In this document: positions 22,127-30,890 of the stretch, piece after piece
Layout of the letters: each line of letters starts with the position of its first letter
Position numbering within the stretch: the stretch's first letter is position 1
Source of the DNA: Candidatus Absconditabacteria bacterium
Lineage (GTDB): Bacteria; Patescibacteriota; Gracilibacteria; Absconditabacterales; Absconditicoccaceae
DNA: 64,000 bases
Assembly (NCBI GenBank): GCA_028693445.1
Contig: JAQUVI010000002.1
Location: forward strand, 68,971 to 132,970
Direction: 5' to 3'
Translations under genes and position numbers: made by a program
Notes under the pieces: model-generated
Database searches by the model: none
The model's input: only the letters and a program-made list of their open reading frames with translations
What the model was told of the DNA's origin: nothing

Positions 22127-23761
22127 ATGAGTAGTATAGAAGCACCAAACTTGTTTGAGGGAATTAATGAAACAGTTTCTTTTTTTACCAACTGACTATC
22201 TGAACTAAAAGATAGAATTTCTCTAAAAGAAGAAGGTGCTTTGTATAGAAATTTTATGTCTGTTAATACAAATGTAGATTCAAAAGATATAAAAGAAAAA
22301 AGTACTGGTTTTATGAAATGAATAGGGGATGTTTTCAATATTGATATACCTTTATTTTGAACTTTGGGTTGAGCTTTTGGTGCCAAATGGCCTGTTGATA
22401 TTTTTGGTAATAAAGAAAAAAGAAAACAAAGAAAGGTTATTAATAAACTTTTGGAATTTTTTGGAGTTAAATGATGACTTGAGGAATTACATCGAGATTA
22501 TATAGATCAAAATTTGAAATGAATAAACAAAGAATTTATAAAAACATCTTTTCAGAAATATAATGAATTAGAACAAAATAATAATGAAGTAAAAGATCTT
22601 TGGACAGTTTATTGATTGGAAGCAATGGCTTCTAACTTTACTGATGAGCAAAAAGATGTAATAAAAAGTAAACTTCCAAATTGAGATGAAAACTTAAAAA
22701 CTGCTTTGTTTGAATCTTTGGATTGAGATATATCTTGATTGAATTTAAATGTTTCTACTATTGCTTTATTGGGAGAAGATTATTTACAAAAAGATGAAAA
22801 TAATAATATTGTTGGTATTGATTATCAAAAAATTGAATCTGACAAATCTGGTTTTATAAATATATATTTAAATAAAATTATTCCTATGTTGGCTTTATCA
22901 GAAAATGATTTTGTTGCCTCTCCTTCTGTCAATAAAGATACTTTTGCTTTGGCTGTTTTTGGTTGTTTGGTAGGTGAAAGATATTTTATGGAATGACTTA
23001 ATATATGATTGATAGATGTAAATGAATATAAAGTTGCCCAGCAAATCCAAAAAGAAAAAGAAGAATTAGAGGAAAAGGAAGAATTAATAAAAAAAGAAAA
23101 TTCAGATTTTAAGTGGCCAAAATTACTTGTCTGATGATGAATTGTTAATATTACTCAAGAAGATATAGATAATGTAAATAATGAAGTTCCAAAAATTATA
23201 GAAAAAATAGAAATAAAATGAGGTTTTGCAGATATTAAAGAAATAAAACATAATTGAAAAGTTATTGCCAAATGTATGTGAAAAACTCCTAGAATTAATA
23301 AAGAAGCTTTAGAAGATTTTGTGTGATTTTTATTTCTATTTAATCAAAAAACCAATAAAAAAATGGTTATTACTAGTGCTTATAGAACACAAAAGCATCA
23401 AGAAGAACTGGTTGAACAAAATAAAGAACCTAGAGAATATAGGGATGCTCAGTGAAATAAAATAGTTGGTCAAGTACCTACTGCTGAAGTTGGTTATAGC
23501 TGACATAATCAGTGATTATCAATAGATTTACAAGATAATATATTGTGGAATTTGAGAACTACAGAACTGAAAAATCTCAGATGACTTCAAGAACTTGCTG
23601 GTAAATTTAATTTTAATAAAATTGATTCAGAAGCATGGCATTTTGATCATCAATTATTTACAGAACAACTTGCTCAAGAAAAAAGTAATGACAAAAAAAG
23701 AGATGATCGTTTTGCTCAGTCACAACAACTTGATCAAAATTATCAACAAAATCGAGCTTAA
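22127..23761 (+). CDS. M15-family (VanY/DacB-like) peptidase with long N-terminal region
   Basis: 544 aa. The C-terminal domain (about 400-515) carries the zinc D-Ala-D-Ala carboxypeptidase/endopeptidase signatures: VITSAYRTQKHQEEL, SGHNQGLSIDL (SxHxxGxxxD) at about 456-466, and EAWHFDH (ExWH) at about 502-508. The N-terminal 350 residues match nothing known to me, include a Gly-rich hydrophobic patch (LFGTLGGAFGA) and a charged coil (KEKEELEEKEELIKKE, about 310-325), and show no signal peptide. Such domains cut peptidoglycan stem peptides. The pairing with the preceding 1627-aa gene suggests a joint role at an envelope. Confidence 0.85.
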
Positions 23762-23762
23762 A

Positions 23763-23790
23763 AAAATCCCCTTTGTGGGGATTTTGCTTA
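23763..23790 (+). terminator. Terminator after the M15 peptidase
   Basis: AAAATCCCC / GGGGATTTT stem with a short loop, directly after the stop codon; it can work in both directions. Confidence 0.8.
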
Positions 23791-23834
23791 GTTACATATA
23801 AATGAAATTTATATTCCGCTAAAGCGGGATTAAA

Positions 23835-23875
23835 ACGACGTTGGACTTCTTTTGGAAGTCATGGCGTCTTATTTA
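23835..23875. promoter_or_regulatory. Two-stem element D, copy 1 (at the lexA 3' end)
   Basis: GACG-4-ACTTC-5-GAAGT-5-CGTC followed by TTATTTA, giving an inner and an outer stem. An element with exactly the same spacing precedes the uvrD-like gene at 52805. The right end overlaps the lexA stop codon. As a lexA-strand transcript it would be a 3' hairpin followed by GTTTTAAT. Confidence 0.6.
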
Positions 23876-24496
23876 AAAATTTTTAATAACTTTTTTGATA
23901 ACTCCTACGATTTTGGTTTCGTCGAATTTGCTGATTTCCATTTTGTCAAAGAATCTATTTACTGATTCTAAGTATCGTTTGTCTTCTTGTTTGACAACTT
24001 TTTTGAGTTTTGGTAGATCGTTGTGGACTACAAATACATATTCATTCTGATCATAATTATCTTGTTGTTGAATTAAAACCAAGTCTCCATCTTGAATTTT
24101 TGGTTCCATACTATTTCATTTTGCTCTGACAAAAAAACATTTACTAGGTTCTTTGATACCAAGCATTGTGGGTGTAACAGGAATTCTTTCTTGGGTATAT
24201 TCTTCGATTACTTTTTTACCTTGGTTTCCACATTGAGCGAATCCATAGATTGGAAGTTGAATCACATCGTTTCGTTGGTCGCTAATACTTTCTCTAATAA
24301 GATGATATCCAGATTCATCTTTGATGAAATATCATTTCAAAACTAATTGATTTAATTTGTTGAGAACTGTTTGTGGATGACTAACTCCGATAGCAGCTGC
24401 AATTTCTCTGAGAGTAATACCTTCGTTGTTGGTATTTTTTTTGAAAAATGCAATCAGTGCTCTTTGAATTTCATCCAGTAGTTGTTTTTTTAGCAT
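23873..24496 (-). CDS. lexA: LexA repressor
   Basis: 207 aa, transcriptional repressor of the SOS response and self-cleaving S24 protease. The N-terminal winged helix (about 1-65) has ITLREIAAAIGVSHPQTVLNKL; the cleavage region reads GFAQCGNQG (likely Cys-Gly rather than the usual Ala-Gly). The catalytic Ser is in GNSMEP (about 129) and the Lys in LPKLKKV (about 163). The start ATG at 24496 is the first in frame. Divergent from recA, with 447 bp and a family A repeat between them. The internal Met before EPKIQDGD would not be a real start. Confidence 0.92.
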
Positions 24497-24527
24497 GGGA
24501 AAGTTGTAAATGGATAAATTTATAAAC

Positions 24528-24681
24528 CATCAAATAATATATCATTGTTCGCTGTTAAATTTTTTAACGGCAAAAAATATTAAAATCTACAAACAAACCG
24601 GCTCCATGTATATTTTGCCTTCGGCCATATTTTTTACCTAAAATTTAAAACGCTCACTTATGATATATTTATTTGATATTT
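24528..24681. repeat. Family A nested palindrome, copy A8 (long subtype)
   Basis: Outer arms AAATAATATATCA and TGATATATTTATTT; core TTAACGGCAAAAAATATT, GGCTCCATGTATATTTTGCC, CATATTTTTTACC. It separates the lexA and recA promoters. Confidence 0.85.
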
Positions 24682-24739
24682 TAATTATTACAAATAAAAT
24701 ACATAAGATTGTATTTACACCTTATATATAAAAAAAGTT

Positions 24740-24812
24740 TTGACAAAATCAAGTCTTTTTTGACAAAATAATATTAATTTTTGACAAAAGACGATATTCT
24801 AGTTCTAAACTA
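24740..24812 (+). promoter_or_regulatory. recA promoter region with three TTGACAAAA repeats
   Basis: TTGACA begins at 24740, 24760 and 24781, i.e. spaced 20-21 bp, two helical turns. The last has a weak -10 (TCTAAA) at about 17 bp and is followed by TAGTTCTAAACTA. The units may be alternative -35 boxes or part of an operator; the sequence alone cannot decide. Confidence 0.5.
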
Positions 24813-24869
24813 ATAAAAAAAGTCTTGATTTTTCTAAAAAGAACAATAAAATTCTTTACGACGATGGAT

Positions 24870-24905
24870 GAGAATGATTTGAAACGTTTATGCGTTTACC
24901 TTCTC
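24870..24905 (+). promoter_or_regulatory. recA leader hairpin
   Basis: GAGAA (24870) pairs with TTCTC (24901) and AAACG with CGTTT inside it, about 40 nt before the recA ATG. No U run follows, so it is not a terminator. Confidence 0.4.
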
Positions 24906-24943
24906 TTTAGTCATTTCTTAGTTTTACACTCTATATATATAGT

Positions 24944-26032
24944 ATGACTTTACAAAAAAACAAACCGGAGTTGACCGAAGCACTCAAAACTATTGAAAAA
25001 CACTTCGGAAAATGAGCCATTATGAGAATGGGGGAAAATTCAAATGTTTGAATGGTAAGTACATTTCACAGTTGATCTTATGTTTTAGATCTTATTTTGG
25101 GTGGTTGATATCCAGAATGAAGAGTTGTGGAAATTTATGGTCCAGAATCTTCTGGTAAAACAACAATAGCTTTACATGCTATAGCAGAGATACAAAAAAG
25201 ATGACAAGTAGCTGCATTTATTGATGCCGAACATGCTCTTGATCCTCATTATGCTAGAACACTTGGCGTTGACACAGAAAATTTGTTTCTTTCTCAGCCT
25301 GATCATGGAGAACAAGCTTTGCAAATAGCAGAAGAATTAGCAAAATCTTGAGCTGTTAAATTGATTGTTATAGATTCAGTTGCAGCTTTGGTTCCTAGAG
25401 CTGAAGTGGAATGAGATATGTGAGATAGTTATATGTGACTTCAAGCAAGAATGATGTCTCAATGACTTAGAAAATTGGCTTCAGTATTGGCAAAAAGTGG
25501 TACTACTTGTGTATTTATCAATCAAATTCGTATGAAAATTGGTGTAATGTTTGGTAATCCAGAAACAACATCTGGAGGTAACGCACTTAAATTTTTCGCT
25601 TCTCAAAGAATTGAAATTAGAAAATGAGATAAAATTATGGACGATAAAGAACAAGTTGGTTATTATGCAAAAATTAAAGTTGCAAAAAATAAAATATTTG
25701 CTCCATTTAAAACTGCAGAACTTCCAGTAAGATGGAAAATGGGATATGATCGTGTTGCAGATTTAGTAGAGGCAGCTAGTATTCTCAAATTAGTTTCCAG
25801 ATCATGAGCTTTTTATACTATAGGTAGTCAAAAAGTTCAATGAAAAGAAAAATTAGTTCAACTTTTGGAAACTGATGAAAAACTTAGAAATTCAATCGAA
25901 AAAGATATTCAAGGTAAAATTAAAGAGATAAGAATGGGTAAAAAAGTATTAGATGATGATGCATTGGAAGCTGTTGAAGCGGAAATTGATGCGGAAAATA
26001 TTGAAGCAATTGAAGCTGGTGATTTAAAATAA
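24944..26032 (+). CDS. recA: RecA recombinase
   Basis: 362 aa. Strand-exchange ATPase and coprotease for LexA. Walker A GPESSGKT (about 66-73), Walker [11 protein letters not shown], the LexA/DNA loop region [23 protein letters not shown], and [26 protein letters not shown] are all present. Invariant glycines such as YPEGRVVEIYG and SQGLRKL are UGA; this gene alone is a strong proof of the recoding. It has its own terminator and lies divergent from lexA. Confidence 0.97.
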
Positions 26033-26057
26033 AAGAATATATAAAAGTAACAAAAGG

Positions 26058-26086
26058 ATCTCTGTACGATGTGCAGGGATTTTTTT
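26058..26086 (+). terminator. Terminator after recA
   Basis: 10-bp stem ATCTCTGTAC / GTGCAGGGAT (two G-T pairs) with loop GAT, followed by six T residues. Confidence 0.85.
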
Positions 26087-26103
26087 AAAAGGACTTGATT
26101 TTT

Positions 26104-26140
26104 GTATATACTTTGTATATACTTGTTTTAGTTTGATAAT
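26104..26140 (+). promoter_or_regulatory. Promoter and double operator of the toxin-antitoxin pair
   Basis: Two copies of the self-palindromic GTATATAC at 26104-26111 and 26115-26122, 11 bp apart. The second overlaps a -35 box (TTGTAT, 26113-26118), and the -10 GATAAT (26135-26140) follows after 16 bp. The layout is what is expected for autoregulation by a ribbon-helix-helix antitoxin. Confidence 0.65.
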
Positions 26141-26148
26141 GTATATTT

Positions 26149-26409
26149 ATGTATTATCGAAATGAAGAAAAAAATAATTTATTAAAAAGAACAAGAAATG
26201 TTTGTTTTGAAGATGTTCTTTTGGCTATAGAGACTAATAATTTATTAGCTATTATTGAGCATAGTAATCAAATTAAATATATGTGACAAAAGATTTTGAT
26301 AGTAAAAATAAATAATTATGTATATAGAGTTCCTTATATAGAAGAAAATAATAAAATATTCCTCAAAACTATATTTCCTAGTAGAAGAGATACAAAATTT
26401 TATTTATAA
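26149..26409 (+). CDS. BrnT/DUF4258-like toxin of a toxin-antitoxin pair
   Basis: 86 aa. Small RelE-fold-like toxin, probable ribonuclease. The pattern is FEDVLLAIETNNLLAIIEHSN, KILIVKINNYVYRVPYI, FLKTIFPSRRDTKFYL, typical of toxins in this group, with C-terminal basic and Ser/Arg residues (PSRRDTK). It precedes its antitoxin by 12 bp, the BrnT-BrnA order. The start at 26149 is chosen because upstream ATGs are in other frames. Exact subfamily is uncertain. Confidence 0.75.
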
Positions 26410-26421
26410 AATATATTGCTT

Positions 26422-26676
26422 ATGAAAAAAAATAATCTTACTTCTGAAGAAAAAAAAATAAATAAGGATATTTCTAAATGAAAATATGTTCCTGTTAAAA
26501 ATTTTGAAAAAGAAAAAAAAGTATTACAGCAATATGTCAAAGAATACCGTTCTTTGATAAGTTTGAGGGTCCCTCAAAAAAATCTTGATAAACTAAAAAT
26601 TTTGGCAAAAAAAGAAGGTATTCCTTATCAAACTTTAATTAATTCTATTCTTCATAAATATGTTGTTTCTAATTAA
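26422..26676 (+). CDS. Ribbon-helix-helix antitoxin (BrnA/CopG-like)
   Basis: 84 aa. The acidic/basic N-terminal half would bind the toxin; the C-terminal half has the RHH-type pattern SLISLRVPQKNLDKLKILAKK, then EGIPYQTLINSILHKYV. It would neutralise the preceding toxin and repress the operon through the GTATATAC operators. It ends 10 bp before the stop of the convergent acetate kinase. Confidence 0.8.
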
Positions 26677-26685
26677 TAAAATTTT

Positions 26686-27717
26686 TTATTTTAAGTTTTT
26701 GCAGGTTTTGGCGATCTGGAATTCTTCGTCAGTTGGGATTACGAGAAATTTCGTCTTCGCCAAGAAAGTTAGGTTTTTGGTGATTTTTTGGCGGATTAGG
26801 AGTCACCTTTCACCGATTCATCATGAAAAAATCACCGCGTCAATTCCGTTTGCAAGGGCAGTGTAAGCACCGATGTACTTGATGATACTGTTGACAAACA
26901 TATCTATAGCCAACTTGGATTTGGAATCTGATTTATATTTTTCTATAAGTGTTTTCATATCGTTGGTCTTCTCGGAAATTGCGAGAAGTCAGCTTTTTTT
27001 GTTTAGGATGTCAGAAATCTCTGATGGGGACAACGACTCTTTTTGAGCAAGGAAAGTGATAATCGCTGGGTCTATCGACCCACACCTTGTCCCCATAATC
27101 ACTCATTCCAACGGGGTAAAACCCATAGAAGTTTCGATAACTTTTCCGTTTCTGATAAGCGCCAAACTGGCTCAATTTCCTAGGTGACAAGTGATAATTG
27201 TATGAGATTTTTGGTTTTTTGGAGCAAAATCTTTTTTGTATTTTTCTCGTAAATATTGGTGAGAGGTGCCGTGGAAACCGTATCTTCTGATTTTATATTT
27301 TTGGTAATATTTTTTGGGGATTGCGTAGAGAAAATTTTCTGGTTTCATAGATTCGTGGAAAGCTGTATCAAAAACTGCGATATTTGTGATTTTTGGAAAA
27401 AGTTTTTGGCAGATTTCGATTCATTTGATGTTTACAGGATTGTGTAGGGGAGCTAGGTCGTTGAGTGTTTTGAGCTTTTTGAGGACCTGTGGGGTGATTT
27501 TGGTTGGTTTGGTAAACATTTCTCATCCATGAACAACGCGGTGTCCTATTACTGATAGTTTGTTTAGTTGCTCTTTTGGTAATGAGGAGAACAGTGTTTT
27601 GAGAGCTGTTTCGTGGTTGATAATATTTTCTAGATATCAAGATCAGATTTTTTTGAGTTGTGTGGAAAATAATGAATATTTGATAGAGGAGCTTCAGAGG
27701 TTGAGGGTGAGGATCAT
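26686..27717 (-). CDS. Second acetate kinase, short form
   Basis: 343 aa against 396 for the AckA at 10803. Conserved: [98 protein letters not shown] and LVIPTDEEFQIA. The missing length is mainly in the N-terminal domain (between GSSSIKY and GHRVVHGG) and in the C-terminal domain. All catalytic motifs appear intact, so it may be active with acetyl phosphate or another acyl phosphate. It stands alone between a toxin-antitoxin pair and a Bro-N gene, suggesting independent acquisition or duplication. Confidence 0.9.
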
Positions 27718-27858
27718 GTTTGATTTTAAGTTTTAAATTGATTTTATTGTAATTTAGGTGTTTGTTGAGAGAAAGCAAGATAATTTTGTCAAAAAAATAT
27801 TTGATTTTTGTTTATTTTTTGTTATAATTGTAAAAATTTAGTTATTAACTATGTTGTC

Positions 27859-28680
27859 ATGGATGAATTTTTAAAAGAAAATAGTATTATAGTATTTGAA
27901 AATAAAAAAATTCGTCGTGTTTGGTATGAAAATCAGCGATATTTTTCTATTGTTGATGTGATTGAAGCTTTAACTAATTCTAGTATTCCGAGAAGATATC
28001 GAAGTGATTTAAAAATAAAATTAACACATGAATGAAGTCAGGTGTACGAAAAAATCGTACAACTGAAATTATTATCTTCTGATGGTAAAAAATATCTTAC
28101 AGATTGTGCTAATACTGAGCATATGTTTCGTATTATTCAATCAATACCATCTCCAAAAGCAGAACCATTCAAAAGATGGTTGGCAAAAGTTTGATATCAG
28201 AGAATTCAAGAGATAGAAAATCCAGAATTGTCGCAAGAAAGAATGAAAGAACTTTACGAGCAAAAATGATATCCAAAGGATTGGATAGATAAAAGAATCC
28301 GTGGAATTGCAATTAGACAAAATTTGACTGATGAATGGAAAGAAAGAGGTATTACATTGAAATCTGATTTTGCTATATTGACAGCTGAAATTTCCAAAGC
28401 TACTTTTGGTATGACACCTCAAGAATACAAAGAATATAAGTGATTGAATGAAAAATGAAAAAATTTGAGAGATCATATGACAGATTTTGAACTTATTTTT
28501 ACTATGTTGGGAGAAAAGGTTACTACTGAAATTTCTCAGCAAGAAAAACCAGAAACTTTTGAAAAAAATAAAAAAGTTGCATGAAGATGATGAAAAGTTG
28601 CTGGTGTTGCTAGAAAAGAAACTGAGAAAGAATTATGAAAGAGTGTTATTTCTTCAAATAATTTTTTACCGAATAAATAG
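27859..28680 (+). CDS. Bro-N domain protein (phage antirepressor-like)
   Basis: 273 aa. N-terminal Bro-N-type DNA-binding domain (about 1-110): FENKKIRRVWYENQRYFSIVDV, then IEALTNSS, PRRYRSDLKIKL, and LTDCANTEHMFRIIQSIPSPKAEPFKRWLAKVG. The C-terminal half (DWIDKRIRGIAIRQNLTDEWKERG, YKGLNEKGKNLRDHMTDFELIF) matches the part seen in chromosomal Bro-N proteins of many bacteria. The tail is Gly/Lys-rich (VAGRGGKVAGVARKE). Bro-N is typical of phage and mobile DNA, but no phage genes surround it. Promoter-like TTGATT-16-TATAAT lies about 25 bp upstream. Confidence 0.8.
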
Positions 28681-28721
28681 TTTGTAATTTTGATTGATTT
28701 GTAGATGGGAAATTAGAAAAT

Positions 28722-30821
28722 TTAAGCAGTAGGAGGTCTGTCTTGTCGAAGTCATTCTTGTTCTAATAATTTTCCAGGATTTGGATTTGTTATACTTTCT
28801 GATAGTGTTTCTGGTATTTTATCTAAATTTGGTTCAGCTTTTTGTGTTTCTAATACAGTTTTTTTGAGAAGATTTATGTCTATAATTTTTTTTCATTCTT
28901 TTTGAATGCTTAATTTCTCTATAGTATCCAATAAATTTTTTGTGTTTTTTTCTTCGGTTTCTATTGTGCTTTTATTTTCTTGTTTTTTAAATAATTTTCT
29001 AAAAAATTTACCTATTATATTTTGTTCTCATTGTTTTTCTGTTGATTCTTGTATAAATTTTGTCAATGTTCCAATATTTTCTCTAAATTCTTTGCTTTCT
29101 GAAATAGTATAGTTTTCCAAAGAATCGTCTAATATTTTTACAAGATTAAATAATTCTGGTTTTTCTTGTTTGTTGAAATTGTTTCAATAGATGTTTTTAT
29201 TTTCGGGGCTTATTATACTTTTGAAGTCGCTTAGGGTTTCTTGCGCTGCTAGGTTTTTTTGAACAGATTCTTTGATAAATGTTCTTACTATATTTTTGTT
29301 TTTTTGGAAATTTCTCATCAGTCATTCGTGGATTTTCACTTCTAGGTTTTGTTTGTATTCGTTTATATCTTTACTGGATTTGAGAATTGAGTCTTGATTA
29401 TTATCCAAAATTTTTGTTGCATCATTTTGGAGTCTTGTTATTGATGGTAAGCTAATTCATAATTTTTCAAAATTTCATTTTCAAAAGTTTAAAACATTTT
29501 TGTCTTTTGTTTGGAAAAGATAGTCTTCGATTGATAAATTGTTTTCAAGTTTTCAAAGATTGTATCTAATATTTATAAAGTTGTTTTCAATAACTCATCA
29601 TAGAGTTAGTTCGTTTCAATTTATATCAAGTCAGCTTCATATTTTTAAATCATCTTTTATTTCTTTTTCTGAAAAATCAAAAAAACTTGCTAATCAGCTA
29701 ATTGATGAGCCAAATACTCTTTGTTGAAATATTTCTTGTGTGTTGGCTTCTATTTGTCAAATTCTGTTTATAATTTGGTATTTGAAATTTTGATCAATAT
29801 TTTCTCGAGTTTTTCATTGTTTTAATTTCCAATTATTATCAAAATTTTCTTTGTATGTATCCGTATTTTCTAAATCAGTAAGAAAATTTTTATATTTTTC
29901 AAAATTATTGTCTTTTAGAAAATTATTTATTTCTTTTGGCCCTTCTGGAATCTCTTTTGATGGGGTTTTTATAGATGTGACATAATCGTTTATTTTTTCT
30001 TTATTGTCAGAAGTTTGTATAAGAGAGTTTGTAGCTCTTATTGCGTTTTCTGGTTTCCCGCTAAGATCACTGATTTTTTCTGGTCTAAATGATCTGGATT
30101 GTATTTCTTTTCATCATACAAGTTTATTTAAATTCTCAAAACTTTTTGTAAAATCTGAGTATTTTCATGTTTCTATACTTTTTTGATAAGTTTTTTGCAT
30201 AGAAAGAATTTCTTCTATTGAGACTTCTGTTTCTGGTTTGATTTCGTTTATTTTTTTTACTTTTTCTTGGGCATCTTTTCGTTCTTGGCTATCTTGCTTG
30301 ATATCGCTTATATCAACTAATTTGTCTTCTTCTGGAATTTTTGCAAAATTAGCTCTAGTTTCAGCTAATGCTTTTGCTATTTCTTTATATTCTTCTGAAC
30401 TTTCTTCTTTTTGTTCTAAATCAGAATCTTTTTGTTCTAAATCAGAATCTTTTTGTTCTAAATCAGAATCTTTTTGTTCTAAATCAGATATAGTTGATAT
30501 ATTTATATCTAATCATTTTTTATTTATAAAAAATTTTAAATCAGAAATAATATATTCTTCTAATTTTTCTTTTTCTAAAAAGCTATTTATTCACTTTGAT
30601 TTTAAATTATCTTTTATGTAATTATTTATATTATCTTCTCATAGGTCTCTTAGATTATCAAAAGTATTATAAAGTTTATTTATTGCATTAGTATTTCATC
30701 AAAATTTATTTTCTAATGTTTGTTGTATTGTATCTTTTTTTTCTGTTTTTGAAGAAATATCTTCTGGTATTTGAAGTTCTGGTATTTGTTCTTGTAATTT
30801 AGGTAATCATTCTGGATTCAT
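28722..30821 (-). CDS. Large coiled-coil protein, cassette 1 (699 aa)
   Basis: No known family. 699 aa, hydrophilic, no signal peptide. N-terminal region about 1-110, then a heptad tandem repeat DLEQKDS x4 (about 111-138) encoded by a 21-bp DNA repeat, then helical sequence. It resembles the 415-aa protein at 31756-33003: both contain NDYV/NNYV blocks and a conserved block (QRVFGSSISGLASFFDF here, QKRVFGSTISGLTSFFDF there); the other protein ends soon after this point while this one continues about 300 residues. It ends RQDRPPTA. Own promoter and 5' hairpin upstream. Confidence 0.7.
30409..30489 (-). repeat. 21-bp tandem repeat in cassette gene 1
   Basis: About four copies of TTTTTGTTCTAAATCAGAATC on the + strand, in frame, encoding DLEQKDS heptads on the - strand. 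Copies are nearly identical, so length change by slippage is likely. Confidence 0.9.
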
Positions 30822-30882
30822 AGCAAAAAAGAGCAGTAAAAGAATCTGCTCTAATTATAATTTTTTATGTAAAATTTGTCAA
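30822..30882 (-). promoter_or_regulatory. Promoter and 5' stem-loop of cassette gene 1
   Basis: On the - strand TTGACA (30877-30882 region), 17 bp, TATAAT (30854-30859), then AGAGCAG...CTGCTCT followed by TTTTTT ending just before the ATG. The expected start of transcription falls at the stem base, so the mRNA would open with this hairpin. It could be a 5' stabiliser, an attenuator, or the terminator of the preceding gene. Confidence 0.65.
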
Positions 30883-30890
30883 ATTTTCGG

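Larger units (their letters stand above)
24497..24943. other. lexA-recA divergent intergenic region
   Basis: 447 bp holding family A copy A8, three TTTTGACAAAA units, an imperfect palindrome TAGTTCTAAACTA (about 24800-24812) and a leader hairpin just before recA. No gene was seen. A shared SOS box between lexA and recA could not be found by eye. Confidence 0.65.

Noticed and set aside
24800-24812. LexA operator at TAGTTCTAAACTA
   Set aside because: No matching site was found upstream of lexA or the uvrD-like gene, so it is kept only as a palindrome note, not called as an SOS box.
24944-26032. UGA read as tryptophan (Mycoplasma-type code)
   Set aside because: UGA positions align with invariant Gly (P-loops, radical Gly, KMSKSLGN), while Trp positions use UGG.
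27859-28680. Prophage remnant around the Bro-N gene
   Set aside because: No integrase, structural, lysis or replication gene of phage type lies nearby; Bro-N genes also occur alone in chromosomes.
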